Assembly (NCBI RefSeq): GCF_900102965.1
Contig: NZ_FNGM01000008.1
Coordinates: 123,561 to 187,560 of the forward strand
DNA length: 64,000 nucleotides
Direction: 5' to 3'
Source of the DNA: Paenibacillus jilunlii
GTDB taxonomy: Bacteria > Bacillota > Bacilli > Paenibacillales > Paenibacillaceae
The notes beneath the pieces were generated by a model that was not told where the DNA came from, searched no databases, and saw only the letters and a program-made list of their open reading frames with translations. Below, one piece after another: positions 1 to 8,274 of the stretch. The position numbers and the translations under genes are program-made. The stretch's first letter is position 1. The number at the start of each line of letters is the position of its first letter.

Positions 1-492
1 CTGACCAACCCGAGCACCAACTCGTTCAAACGTCTGGTTCCTGGATACGAAGCACCGGTTAACCTGGTATTCTCCAAAGGTAACCGCTCCGCTGCAGTTC
101 GTATCCCGGTAGCTGCTGTGACACCTAAGGGCTGTCGCATTGAGTTCCGCACACCGGATTCCACAGCCAACCCTTACCTGGCATTCTCCGCAATGCTGAT
201 GGCAGGTCTGGATGGAATCAAGAAGAAGATCAACCCTGTTGAATTGGGTTATGGTCCTCTGGACAAGAACATCTACGAATTGGCCGATGAAGACAAAGAG
301 AAGATCCGCAGCGTTCCAGGCACACTGGAAGAAGCGCTGGATTCCTTGGAAGCTGACTACGAATTCCTTACAGAAGGCGGCGTATTCACTAAGGACTTCA
401 TCGATAACTACATCGCTCTGAAACGTTCTGAAGCTCAAGCGGTTGCCATTCGTGTTCATCCGCATGAATACTCCCTGTACTTTGATGTATAA
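1..492 (+). CDS. glnA: Glutamine synthetase, C-terminal part (cut by window edge)
   Basis: 3' end of glutamine synthetase, which makes glutamine from glutamate, ammonia and ATP in the cytoplasm. The reading frame is open from base 1 and stops with TAA at 490-492; 163 residues are present, roughly the last third of a GSI enzyme. Seen directly: the catalytic-domain signature [18 protein letters not shown] near the start of the fragment, then [10 protein letters not shown] and [20 protein letters not shown], all classic for this family. The start and any GlnR-type regulatory sites lie outside the window. A strong terminator follows 27 bp after the stop, so this is the last gene of its transcript. 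Identification is very secure. Confidence 0.97.
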   Translation: MTNPSTNSFKRLVPGYEAPVNLVFSKGNRSAAVRIPVAAVTPKGCRIEFRTPDSTANPYLAFSAMLMAGLDGIKKKINPVELGYGPLDKNIYELADEDKEKIRSVPGTLEEALDSLEADYEFLTEGGVFTKDFIDNYIALKRSEAQAVAIRVHPHEYSLYFDV

Positions 493-518
493 GATTGCTT
501 AAATCTACGAATAAATCG

Positions 519-552
519 AGAAGCCTCCGGGAAACCGGGGGCTTCTTTTTAT
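519..552 (+). terminator. Intrinsic terminator of glnA
   Basis: Stem GAAGCCTCCGG, loop GAAA, stem CCGGGGGCTTC (one G-U pair) followed directly by TTTTT. It lies 27 bp after the glnA stop. Confidence 0.9.
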
Positions 553-1072
553 GCGCTGTATGCCTTTCTCCGGGCTTTGCAGCGGTACAGTGGTACCTTT
601 ATGAAGTATTGAGTCAAAGGGCGCTGTGAAGGGGCCAGCGGCCTCTGGGATTCGTCTGGCAGAGGCAAGGAGCTTCTGCTAGGGAAGGAGCATCTGCTTC
701 GGTGCCCATACATTGATCTGTATAATATGAACTTCTTAGCAGGAGTGGAAGCGCATAGGTCAATCAGATAAGGATATGAACAGAACATTCATCCTTAGTG
801 GGAATAAGGATCACTATCGAACTCATTATGCTTATGGAAGCATCTATGTGGGAAAAAGTACCACTAATTCACCTGAAAGCAGCCGTATGGGTTGAATATG
901 CATAAATTAGATGTACAAAATCCAACTAAAACCTTTTGTAGCCAGGATTGCAGCAAATTAGGTTTACTTTTTCTACTTAGCTTCAGTTCCTCATGAGCTT
1001 CATTGCGTCCCCCGGGCTTTCAAGTTCTCAAGTTCAACTAATCTATATTGTATAGAAGAAATATATTTTGAT

Positions 1073-1088
1073 AACGAAAAATTTCGTT
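1073..1088. promoter_or_regulatory. Palindrome AACGAAA-N2-TTTCGTT, possible operator
   Basis: Inverted repeat AACGAAA AA TTTCGTT in an AT-rich stretch 440 bp before the GH94 gene. A related site is at 1217-1232. The regulator is unknown. Confidence 0.4.
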
Positions 1089-1216
1089 AATATACCGAAA
1101 TGATGATTGAGGTTTCAGATTTCCAATATAGAGAACGCTTACTTTTTGCGGAGTGTCTATTTTTTAAGTGGAAATTTTAAAAAAATTATTATTTTCTATG
1201 CTGAATGTGATTATTT

Positions 1217-1238
1217 ACGAAAGTGATTTCGTTATAAT
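1217..1238 (+). promoter_or_regulatory. Palindrome ACGAAA-N4-TTTCGT joined to a TATAAT box
   Basis: Inverted repeat ACGAAA GTGA TTTCGT (1217-1232) runs straight into a perfect -10 hexamer TATAAT at 1233-1238. No good -35 is visible. A repressor on this palindrome would cover the promoter. It is the best promoter candidate for the GH94 gene, giving a leader of nearly 300 nt. Confidence 0.4.
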
Positions 1239-1371
1239 TGTATCATGGGATTAGCTTGGGGTAACGTTGCAGTTTGTTATAAAACCGGCTTATTTCAAGG
1301 TATTTTGTTTTCTCTTACGGCACTTCAGAAAAATCTTTACAATGAAATGCAACGGTGTAATAATAAAAATC

Positions 1372-1383
1372 GAAACCGGTTTC
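1372..1383. promoter_or_regulatory. LacI-type palindrome GAAACCGGTTTC
   Basis: Perfect 12-bp palindrome with a CCGG centre, 140 bp before the GH94 gene. The core AAACCGGTTT recurs twice in the maltodextrin intergenic region (51803-51824 and 51962-51971), which suggests a shared LacI-family regulator. Confidence 0.45.
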
Positions 1384-1455
1384 TGTTATGTATTTCGTTT
1401 TTAACGGTCTGCGGTTTTAACTCGCATAGGTCAACCTCAATATAGTTCGCCTATG

Positions 1456-1517
1456 AGCAATAGAGTATTAGCAACAGAGTATGAGCAATGGAGTAATGAG
1501 CAATAAAATATAAGCAA
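1456..1517 (+). repeat. AGCAA tandem repeat, period 14-15 bp
   Basis: AGCAA occurs at 1456, 1470, 1484, 1499 and 1513, within the motif AGCAAtgGAGTAtG. It lies just before the ribosome binding site of the GH94 gene. Confidence 0.6.
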
Positions 1518-1526
1518 TTTGAGAGG

Positions 1527-4271
1527 ATGAATACAGTGAATCATTCGAAAACAGGATGGGTTTTCACCGGAAGTAACGGGGATTTCTGTCTTAAGCAGCC
1601 TGACCGGAGCAGTTATTTATATTTTCCTCTGGTTAATGAGGGGGGGATGATGTCTTCTGTCAGTCCGAAGCTCCATGGTCAAGTCACTTCTGGCCATAAT
1701 ACGTTCCTTACACCGCCCCTGTCTGTGGAAGATTTGCATAACTCCCGGGCTTCCCGCAACTTCTGGGTGTATGTGGACGGCAAAGGGGCCTGGTCGGCAA
1801 CAGGGAACTCCGCCCGGCAAAATGCCGCAATGTATGGTGAAGAGGCTGACGATTCAGAATTGGAGGCGGGTTTGTTATGGCACAGTATAACCCGTGAGAG
1901 CCGGAAACTGGGCATCAAGGCGGAAATCACCAGCTTTGTACCCGCAGGAAACGATAAGGTAGAACTTATGAAGGTTGTGCTTACCAATACCTCCGCTGAG
2001 GAATTGACTGTGACACCTACGGCGGCGGTTCCGCTCTATGCGCGTTCAGCGGACGATCTGCGGGATCACCGGCATGTTACCTCGCTGCTGAACCGGATTT
2101 ATACCTCTGCGCATGGGGTTGAAGTGCAGCCGGCGCTCTCCTTTGATGAGCGTGGACACCGGGTGAATCACACCTCATATGGTGTGTTTGGGGCCGCAGA
2201 AGGCGGCGGGCAGCCAACCGGTTTCTTTCCGGTGCAGGAAGAATTCATTGGTGAAGGCGGAAGTCTGGATTGGCCGGAAGCGGTAGTCTTGAACCGGGAA
2301 CCGCAAATCGGGGCAGGCGGCGGTGTACATAGGGAAGGTTATGAAGCGCTTGGCGGACTGCGGTTTGCTGCGGTATCTTTGCAGCCGGGCCACAGCATTT
2401 CATATGTCCTTGTTCTGGCGATCGGCGATGAAAGAATCGAAGTTGCTGCACTGATGGACAAATACGGCTCTGCCAGAGCTTTTGACGCAATGCTCCAGGA
2501 GAATAAAACGTTCTGGGCCGAGAAGGTGAACACGGTGGAGTTTCATACCAGTGATCCGGTGGCGGACCAATGGATGAAATGGGTTACGCTGCAGCCGGTG
2601 CTGCGCAGACTGTATGGCAATTCCTTTTTGCCGTACCATGACTACGGCCGTGGCGGCCGCGGCTGGCGGGATCTCTGGCAGGACTGCCTGGCGCTGCTGA
2701 TCATGGAACCGGGAGATGTGCGCAGTCTGCTGCTGAATAACTATGCCGGGGTCCGGATCGACGGCAGCAATGCGACGATTATCGGCCAGCAGCCGGGCGA
2801 ATTCATCGCCGACCGCAACAATATTCCGCGTGTGTGGATGGACCACGGGGCGTGGCCGTTCCTCACCACCATGCTGTATCTGGACCAGAGCGGAGATTTG
2901 GACTTTCTGCTGGAGCAGCAGAGCTACTTCCGGGATTCCTTCATGGCCCGCTGCCGGGAGCGGGACGCTTCCTGGGATGCATCCGCAGGCAGCACTCTTC
3001 AAACTGCGGACGGAGAGTCTTATACGGGAACCATTCTGGAGCATATTCTGCTGCAAAACCTTGTTCCGTTCTTCAACGTAGGGGAACACAACAATATTCT
3101 GCTGGAAGGCGCGGACTGGAATGACGGTCTGGATATGGCGGCACAGCGTGGTGAAAGTGTCACCTTCACCTCTTTCTATGCCAGCAATCTGCTGGACCTC
3201 TCCCGGCTGCTGCGCACACTGAAAGAGCGCAAAGGGCTTGAAACGCTGGAACTGGCGGAAGAAATGACGCTGCTGCTGGATTCATTACATGAAGCCGTGG
3301 ATTATGAATCCGTATCGGCCAAGCGGGGACTGCTGGACCGTTATTATGCTGCTGCACCGAACAAGGTAAGCGGCGTCCGTTCGGAGCTTGCACTGGACAG
3401 GATAGCGGATGATCTGGCCCGTAAGGCCGGGTGGATTGTTGATCATCTGCACCGGAACGAATGGATACAGAGCAATCAGGGAGACGGCTGGTTCAACGGC
3501 TATTACAATAATGACGGGGAACGTGTGGAAGGAGAAGCCGGCGGCAACATCCGGATGACGCTGACAGGCCAGGTGTTCCCGCTCCTTGGCCATGCTGCCG
3601 CTCCTGAGCAGATTCCGCAAATTATCGCAGCGGTGGAGCGCAATCTGTATGATGAGAAAATCGGGTACCGGCTGAATTCAGATTTTGGCGGCATCCAGCA
3701 GAATTTGGGCCGCGCGTTCGGATTTGCCTTTGGCCATAAAGAGAACGGCGCTATGTTCAGCCATATGACCGTAATGTACGGGAATGCGCTGTATAAGCGC
3801 GGTTATGTAAAAGAAGGACGCAAGGTGCTGGATTCACTGTACAGCCTGAGCGTAAATTTCGAGCTCAGCCGGATGTATCCCGGCATTCCGGAGTACATTA
3901 ATGAGCAGGGCAGAGGCATGTACACGTATCTGACCGGCTCTGCGAGCTGGCTGCTGCTGACTATGGTTACCGAAGTATTCGGTGTCAAAGGTAAGCTCGG
4001 TGATCTCTTGCTTCAGCCTAAGCTGATGAAGGACCAGTTTGACCAAGACGGGAAAGCAGCGGTACGGACCATTTTTGCGGAACGCGGGCTGGACGTTGTC
4101 TACACCGCTACAAGCGGCGCTGAGTACGGAGACTACCAGATCCATTCCGTTAAGCTGAACGGCGCTGAGGTGACGCTTCAGCGCGTCTCAGAGGGCGTGC
4201 TGATTCCCCGCAGCGTACTAACTGCTTTGCCGGAAGAAGAAGTCCATCTCCTGCAGGTGGTACTTGCATAA
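1527..4271 (+). CDS. GH94-family beta-glucoside (disaccharide) phosphorylase
   Basis: Cytoplasmic inverting phosphorylase of family GH94, which splits a beta-linked glucose disaccharide with phosphate to give alpha-glucose-1-phosphate. Seen: N-terminal beta-sandwich region with SRNFWVYVDGKGAWSATG, the (alpha/alpha)6 barrel with DLWQDCLALL and RVWMDHGAWP, the catalytic motif ADWND (residues 529-533, last Asp the expected general acid), and KENGAMFSH near residue 745, typical of the phosphate site. No signal peptide. At 914 residues it is longer than cellobiose or chitobiose phosphorylases (about 800); laminaribiose phosphorylase is one possibility, but the acceptor sugar cannot be read from sequence. 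GAGAGG at 1521-1526 touches the ATG at 1527, so the in-frame GTG at 1536 may be the real start. It stands alone between terminators and carries LacI-like palindromes upstream. Confidence 0.88.
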   Translation: MNTVNHSKTGWVFTGSNGDFCLKQPDRSSYLYFPLVNEGGMMSSVSPKLHGQVTSGHNTFLTPPLSVEDLHNSRASRNFWVYVDGKGAWSATGNSARQNAAMYGEEADDSELEAGLLWHSITRESRKLGIKAEITSFVPAGNDKVELMKVVLTNTSAEELTVTPTAAVPLYARSADDLRDHRHVTSLLNRIYTSAHGVEVQPALSFDERGHRVNHTSYGVFGAAEGGGQPTGFFPVQEEFIGEGGSLDWPEAVVLNREPQIGAGGGVHREGYEALGGLRFAAVSLQPGHSISYVLVLAIGDERIEVAALMDKYGSARAFDAMLQENKTFWAEKVNTVEFHTSDPVADQWMKWVTLQPVLRRLYGNSFLPYHDYGRGGRGWRDLWQDCLALLIMEPGDVRSLLLNNYAGVRIDGSNATIIGQQPGEFIADRNNIPRVWMDHGAWPFLTTMLYLDQSGDLDFLLEQQSYFRDSFMARCRERDASWDASAGSTLQTADGESYTGTILEHILLQNLVPFFNVGEHNNILLEGADWNDGLDMAAQRGESVTFTSFYASNLLDLSRLLRTLKERKGLETLELAEEMTLLLDSLHEAVDYESVSAKRGLLDRYYAAAPNKVSGVRSELALDRIADDLARKAGWIVDHLHRNEWIQSNQGDGWFNGYYNNDGERVEGEAGGNIRMTLTGQVFPLLGHAAAPEQIPQIIAAVERNLYDEKIGYRLNSDFGGIQQNLGRAFGFAFGHKENGAMFSHMTVMYGNALYKRGYVKEGRKVLDSLYSLSVNFELSRMYPGIPEYINEQGRGMYTYLTGSASWLLLTMVTEVFGVKGKLGDLLLQPKLMKDQFDQDGKAAVRTIFAERGLDVVYTATSGAEYGDYQIHSVKLNGAEVTLQRVSEGVLIPRSVLTALPEEEVHLLQVVLA

Positions 4272-4290
4272 CTTCTGAAATACCATGAGA

Positions 4291-4333
4291 GGAGCGCCAG
4301 CTTCGCCCGGTCTGCGGCGGCGGGCGCTTTTTC
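4291..4333 (+). terminator. Terminator after the GH94 gene
   Basis: AGCGCC at 4293-4298 pairs with GGCGCT just before TTTTT (about 4323-4332), with a GC-rich inner stem. It starts about 20 bp after the stop. Confidence 0.7.
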
Positions 4334-4426
4334 GCAGGTATAGAAGCACTTGAAACCATCGTCATGATATGAGATGCTTTCCGGCAGAATGAATGGTTTA
4401 ATAAGTGAGAGTTGAATAAATACTGC

Positions 4427-4641
4427 TATATAAAGTGAACCTGAAAACTAACAAAAGGGAAAAGGGATGGAGGAGAAGTTTGGAACTGGAGGAGCGAATG
4501 CGTCCGCCTTTGTCTGCGGATTTCCACCGCGAACAGCGGTACAAATCAAGAAATCTGCAGACAACAGCGGCCGGAAGTCCAAACATTCTCCGTAGTCCCG
4601 ACGAAGTCCCTAATGTAAATATCTTAAGTTCACTCTATATA
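4427..4641. repeat. MITE-like 215-bp element with terminal inverted repeats
   Basis: TATATAAAGTGAAC at 4427-4440 is matched in inverted orientation by GTTCACTCTATATA at 4628-4641 (13 of 14). Inner segments also pair: GAGAAGTTTGGAACT with AAGTCCAAACATTCTC, and TTTGTCTGCGGATTTC with GAAATCTGCAGACAAC (14 of 16). The centre carries a small hairpin CCGC-GAACA-GCGG. The whole stretch can thus fold as one long imperfect hairpin. It has no transposase and no clear target-site duplication. The open frame 4435-4701 that crosses it is not credible as a gene. Confidence 0.6.
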
Positions 4642-4664
4642 GATATGGAAAGGAAGGGTGGAAG

Positions 4665-5549
4665 ATGGCTTACAGTCTCTCAAACGGCATACTCAAGGTA
4701 GAGATAGCGGATGTCGGGGAGTACAGCGGTACCCGTTTTGATTGGACCGGATTTATTACAGGGGTGACTTTGCTGGAGGGAAGGCATGCATTCTGTGTAC
4801 CGGAAAGCCTGGTACCAGGCCATGGCAGCGGGGGGATGGGACTGTGCAATGAGTTCGGCATTTCCCGGGCAATTGGCTATGAGGAAGCAGCAGCAGGGGA
4901 GTGGTTTCCGAAGCTGGGAGTCGGGCTGCTGCAGAAGGTAAGCGATGAACCTTATGACTTTTTCAGAAACTATCCGCTCATTCCGTTCAAGATCGAAGAG
5001 GAGCGCAGTGCACAGTCGGTAACCTATACGGTTCAGCCGATGGAGTGCTGCGGCTACAGCATACGGATGACTAAAAAGATTACGCTGCTCGAAGACCAAG
5101 TGAATATTTCCTACACGCTGGAGAACTTGGGCGACAAGCCGCTGCATACGGAAGAATACATTCATAACTTTGTGGGGATTAACGGTGCAAATGTTGGCCC
5201 GGACTATGAACTGGAAATTCCGGCCGGCCTAAGAGTGGAAGACCCCGAATCTTCCTATACAGCGGATCTGCTGTCGGTATCCGGAAATACCCTCACCTGG
5301 AAGGCGGAACCTGACCGGCCGTTCTACTGCAAGCTGGGTGTCAGGGATAAAATGGATGCAAGGGGCTTTTGGGAGCTGCGGCATAAGCCAAGCGGAGCCG
5401 GTGTGAGGGAGAGCGGGGATTTTGCCGCAGAGCGGATGGCGCTGTGGGGAGAAAAACATGTAATTTCTCCCGAGGTTTTTGTGAACATCAGCCTTTTACC
5501 GCGTCACAGCAAGCATTGGAGCCGCAGCTATCAGTTTTTTACCTTGTGA
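4665..5549 (+). CDS. Aldose-1-epimerase / galactose-mutarotase-fold protein of unknown substrate
   Basis: 294 residues, no signal peptide. The pattern of the chain (an all-beta protein with repeated turns, LENLGDKPLHTEEYIHNF in the middle and a C-terminal sheet rich in aromatic residues) fits the galactose mutarotase-like superfamily, whose members bind or epimerise sugars. I do not see a clear catalytic His/Glu pair of true mutarotases, so the reaction is not assigned. It starts at ATG with a good site GGAAGGAAGGGTGG upstream. It lies between the GH94 gene and serC but is separated from the former by a terminator and the hairpin element, so co-transcription with GH94 is unlikely. A link to sugar metabolism is inference only. 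Confidence 0.6.
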   Translation: MAYSLSNGILKVEIADVGEYSGTRFDWTGFITGVTLLEGRHAFCVPESLVPGHGSGGMGLCNEFGISRAIGYEEAAAGEWFPKLGVGLLQKVSDEPYDFFRNYPLIPFKIEEERSAQSVTYTVQPMECCGYSIRMTKKITLLEDQVNISYTLENLGDKPLHTEEYIHNFVGINGANVGPDYELEIPAGLRVEDPESSYTADLLSVSGNTLTWKAEPDRPFYCKLGVRDKMDARGFWELRHKPSGAGVRESGDFAAERMALWGEKHVISPEVFVNISLLPRHSKHWSRSYQFFTL

Positions 5550-5658
5550 TGGACTGCGATCTTACCTCCTATGTGAATAATTATACTTGCTGGTGTGTGT
5601 GATTACTGCTATCATATCGATATCCATATTCATAGGAGAGAAAGGGTGGGGAGCAATT

Positions 5659-6747
5659 TTGAGCAAGAGAGCATACAATTTTAACGCGGGTCCGGCGGCA
5701 TTGCCGCTGGCAGTACTTGAACGCGCACAGGCGGAGTTTGTCGATTTCCGGGAAAGCGGAATGTCCATTATGGAGATGTCGCACCGTGGGGCAATATACG
5801 AATCCGTGCATAATGAAGCGCAGGAACGTCTGCTTTCGCTCCTCGGCAATCCTCAAGGCTACAAGGTTCTATTCATTCAGGGCGGAGCAAGCACACAGTT
5901 CGCCATGATCCCGATGAACTTTGTCTCTGAAGGCCAGGTCGGCAGCTATGTCATGACAGGAAGCTGGGCAGAGAAGGCATTTAAGGAAGCGAAGCTGGTT
6001 GGAGGCGCACATGCCGCCGCATCTTCGGAAGACAAGAAGTTCCTGGCCATTCCCGAGCTGAGCAGTATCAATGCGGCGGACAATGCGGCATATCTGCATA
6101 TTACCTCGAACGAGACTATTGAAGGAACACAATATGCGGAGTACCCGGATGCCGGTTCCATTCCGCTGATCGCGGATATGTCCAGCGACATTCTTAGCCG
6201 TTCTTTTGATGTGAATCAATTCGGGCTGATCTATGCCGGGGCGCAGAAGAATCTGGGACCTTCCGGTGTAACCGTGGTGATTGTTAAGGAAGAGCTGATC
6301 GCCAAGTCGCCTTCCAATATCCCGACGATTCTGCGTTACGATACGCATTTGAAGAACAACTCTCTGTACAATACGCCGCCATCCTTCTCTGTATATATGG
6401 TTAATGAAGTGTTAAAATGGATTGAGGAGCAAGGCGGGCTGGCCGGCATTGAAGTCAAGAACCGCGATAAGGCAGCTCTGCTGTATAACCATATCGACGG
6501 CAGCGGCGGTTTCTACCGCGGAGTTGCGGAAGCAGGCAGCCGTTCCATTATGAACGTGACCTTCCGGATGCAGTCGGAAGAGCTGGAGAAGCAATTTGTC
6601 AAAGCGGCCGAGCAGGAGGGTTTTGTGGGGCTGAAGGGCCATCGCAGTGTGGGAGGTTTGCGTGCTTCCATCTACAACGCGGTTCCTTATGAGAGCATTA
6701 AGGCGCTGTCTGATTTCATGAAGCATTTCCAGCAAACTCAAGGTTAA
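5659..6747 (+). CDS. serC: Phosphoserine aminotransferase
   Basis: PLP enzyme of serine synthesis, making 3-phosphoserine from 3-phosphohydroxypyruvate and glutamate; cytoplasmic. The protein starts SKRAYNFNAGPAALP, the typical SerC opening, and has AGAQKNLGPSG with the PLP-binding Lys at residue 197, followed by KGHRSVGGLRASIYNAV near the C-terminus. I chose the TTG at 5659: it is preceded by GGTGGGGAG with 6 nt spacing and matches the family start, whereas the upstream ATG at 5587 would add 24 hydrophobic residues not known in the family. Length 362 residues is normal. No serA or serB neighbours are visible. A near-perfect terminator follows. Confidence 0.96.
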   Translation: MSKRAYNFNAGPAALPLAVLERAQAEFVDFRESGMSIMEMSHRGAIYESVHNEAQERLLSLLGNPQGYKVLFIQGGASTQFAMIPMNFVSEGQVGSYVMTGSWAEKAFKEAKLVGGAHAAASSEDKKFLAIPELSSINAADNAAYLHITSNETIEGTQYAEYPDAGSIPLIADMSSDILSRSFDVNQFGLIYAGAQKNLGPSGVTVVIVKEELIAKSPSNIPTILRYDTHLKNNSLYNTPPSFSVYMVNEVLKWIEEQGGLAGIEVKNRDKAALLYNHIDGSGGFYRGVAEAGSRSIMNVTFRMQSEELEKQFVKAAEQEGFVGLKGHRSVGGLRASIYNAVPYESIKALSDFMKHFQQTQG

Positions 6748-6761
6748 TGAATGCAAATTTC

Positions 6762-6794
6762 AAACCTTCCGCCTGTTGGCGGAAGGTTTTCTGC
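6762..6794 (+). terminator. Terminator of serC
   Basis: AACCTTCCGCC, loop TGTT, GGCGGAAGGTT, then TTCTGCTTT. Perfect 11-bp stem beginning about 15 bp after the serC stop. Confidence 0.85.
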
Positions 6795-6925
6795 TTTGAA
6801 TAAAAGCTATGGAACTCCGGCTACACTTTTCTAAAGCACGATATCGCAGTTCCGCTTGCTGACCGCCATGCCTCCTACACACATCAACGGGCTGAATAGC
6901 CTGCAGAGAGGAAGTTCACTACATT

Positions 6926-7390
6926 ATGGCATTACACATTGTGCTGGTGGAACCGGAGATTCCGGCCAACACCGGCAATATCGCCCGCACCTGTGCAGCT
7001 ACAGGCACCCATCTTCATCTGGTCCGCCCGCTGGGCTTCCGTACAGACGATGCTACGCTGAAGCGTGCCGGTCTGGATTATTGGCATGCCGTGCACATTG
7101 AGTATCATGATTCCTTTGGGGAAGTGCTGGAAAAGTATGCGGAAGGCCGGTTCTTCTATGCAACAACGAAGGCGGACAAGCGGTACACCGATTTCGCGTT
7201 TCGGGACGGGGATTTTTTTGTTTTTGGCAAAGAAACCAAGGGCTTGTCTGCAGAAATTCTTGAAGCCGGCAAAGAAACTACCATGCGCATGCCGATGAGT
7301 GAGGCGGTTCGGTCCCTGAACTTATCCAACTCTGCGGCAATTATTGTTTATGAAGCGCTCCGGCAGCTGGATTTTCCGCAACTATTCTAA
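6926..7390 (+). CDS. trmL: tRNA (cytidine(34)-2'-O)-methyltransferase, SPOUT family
   Basis: Methylates the 2'-OH of the wobble base of certain leucine tRNAs, using S-adenosylmethionine. The 154-residue protein is a minimal SPOUT (SpoU) domain: MALHIVLVEPEIPANTGN at the N-terminus (motif 1, with the RNA-binding Asn/Arg), FGKETKGLSAEIL in the middle, and MPMSEAVRSLNLSNSAAI at the C-terminus, which forms the knotted cofactor site. Length and motifs match TrmL (YibK/CspR type). AGAGGAAG precedes the ATG at a somewhat long distance. It stands alone; no operon partner is visible. Confidence 0.95.
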   Translation: MALHIVLVEPEIPANTGNIARTCAATGTHLHLVRPLGFRTDDATLKRAGLDYWHAVHIEYHDSFGEVLEKYAEGRFFYATTKADKRYTDFAFRDGDFFVFGKETKGLSAEILEAGKETTMRMPMSEAVRSLNLSNSAAIIVYEALRQLDFPQLF

Positions 7391-7513
7391 AAGTAAACAT
7401 AATTTTTTAATTTTTTCAGCAGGATTCGACATTAAGGTAACGAAATAGAAGAATAGTGCCGAAATAAGTAGTAGATACTAATTTTTTGTTGAACAGGAGA
7501 GTGTAATTTAGAT

Positions 7514-7768
7514 ATGAAACCTGCTGGCGTAGTTCGAAAAGTAGATCAGCTGGGTAGAATTGTTCTGCCTAAGTCCCTGCGTAAAAGATACCAAATGAAT
7601 GAAGGTGATCCTGTAGAAATTCTGGTGCAGGGCGATCATATCATTCTTGAGCGTTACCGTCCGAAATGTGTATTTTGCGGATCGATGGAAGGCGTAAGCG
7701 AATATAAAGACCGTTATATTTGTGCGGATTGCCTGACTGAAATGACCCAATTGCCAAGACACGCCTAA
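7514..7768 (+). CDS. AbrB-family transcriptional regulator with C-terminal zinc ribbon
   Basis: 84 residues. Residues 1-50 form an AbrB/SpoVT swapped-hairpin DNA-binding domain (KPAGVVRKVDQLGRIVLPKS), the class that controls transition-state and sporulation genes. The C-terminal part differs from classical AbrB: it carries C52-x2-C55 and C70-x2-C73, which looks like a small zinc ribbon in place of the usual multimerisation region. Start ATG at 7514 with AGGAGAG about 13 nt upstream, a long spacing, but no better start is available. The gene appears monocistronic. Which genes it controls cannot be told from sequence. Confidence 0.88.
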   Translation: MKPAGVVRKVDQLGRIVLPKSLRKRYQMNEGDPVEILVQGDHIILERYRPKCVFCGSMEGVSEYKDRYICADCLTEMTQLPRHA

Positions 7769-7785
7769 TCAGATCAGATCAGGCA

Positions 7786-8030
7786 TTCCAAGAGAAAGTG
7801 CGCAAGTGGCAATTGTACATAGGAAAGGCAACAACCTGCGCTCTCTTGGCGGATTACCGATTCCGGACTTTTTTACGAAAAGTGGGCTGCAGCCAAGCGG
7901 CGACTGCTGTGCCATGGGGGCGGTAACCATTCACTTCAGGGAAGAAGGATGAGGAACATTGTGAGCCTTTACATCCTGCTACTGCCCCCACAACAAAGAG
8001 CGCCGCACATTTGTGTGGCGCTCTTTGTTT
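7786..8030 (+). ncRNA. Candidate structured RNA ending in an intrinsic terminator
   Basis: No gene lies here, yet several nested inverted repeats do: CCAAGAGA (7788-7795) with TCTCTTGG (7842-7849), enclosing GCGCA/TGCGC; ACTTTT/AAAAGT (7867-7883); GGGGGCGGTA (7916-7925) with TACTGCCCCC (7980-7989), enclosing AGGATG/CATCCT. They are followed by a strong terminator (7992-8029). This could be a free-standing small RNA or only a long 3' UTR of the AbrB-like gene. It matches no riboswitch, T-box, 6S, SRP or RNase P consensus I could recognise. Confidence 0.3.
7992..8030. terminator. Strong bidirectional terminator
   Basis: AACAAAGAGCGCCGCACA pairs with TGTGTGGCGCTCTTTGTT around a 2-4 nt loop. It sits between the plus-strand AbrB region and the convergent minus-strand small gene and can serve both. 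Confidence 0.8.
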
Positions 8031-8066
8031 AAGATATAAGGGTAGGTTAGTAACTGTCTGCTGCTC

Positions 8067-8171
8067 CTACAGGCCCTTGGTCTGGTCTTCGTTGTACGCA
8101 GCAGTAAGGATGCCGGCCAGAAACAACAGGAACACAAGAACGATAATCCAAAAGGTAAGGGAAAACGACAT
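8067..8171 (-). CDS. Small membrane peptide (34 residues)
   Basis: A 34-residue protein starting MSFSLTFWIIVLVFLLFLAG, a single hydrophobic helix, followed by a short polar tail NEDQTKGL. The start is supported by a perfect GGAGGTG with about 6 nt spacing before the ATG at 8171; the longer upstream frame has no such site. It resembles in layout the many one-helix small proteins of spore formers, but I do not recognise the family, so no function is given. A strong terminator lies just downstream (8030 to 7992). It is separate from the phosphodiester glycosidase operon, which ends about 100 bp upstream. Confidence 0.6.
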   Translation of the reverse strand: MSFSLTFWIIVLVFLLFLAGILTAAYNEDQTKGL

Positions 8172-8274
8172 GCGTGCACCTCCATGAGTGACTGTATTCG
8201 TTTCCCTGATTATACCCCGAGGTCGTTCAAAAATAAATGAAAATGTGATTTGCCGCATAGACAATACATAATGA

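Larger units (their letters stand above)
493..1526. other. Long regulated intergenic region before the GH94 gene
   Basis: About 1 kb without a convincing gene. It holds the glnA terminator, two copies of the GTGG(G)AAAAAGTA-type intergenic repeat (849-869 forward, 956-981 reversed), and then, close to the GH94 gene, three palindromes (1073-1088, 1217-1232, 1372-1383) and a 14-15 bp AGCAA tandem repeat (1456-1517). The short open frames here (549-788 minus, 1245-1445 plus) lack a ribosome binding site and resemble no family I know. Confidence 0.6.

Noticed and set aside
549..788. 79-codon open frame, minus strand, after glnA
   Set aside because: No ribosome binding site, odd composition, lies in repeat-bearing intergenic DNA.
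1245..1445. 66-codon open frame before the GH94 gene
   Set aside because: No ribosome binding site and it crosses the CCGG palindrome; the region is better explained as control DNA.
4435..4701. 88-codon open frame across the hairpin element
   Set aside because: It is the reading of the MITE-like element and runs into the start of the next gene.
7786..7990. T-box, c-di-AMP (ydaO) or cobalamin riboswitch
   Set aside because: None of the consensus boxes fits, and no gene follows on the plus strand.
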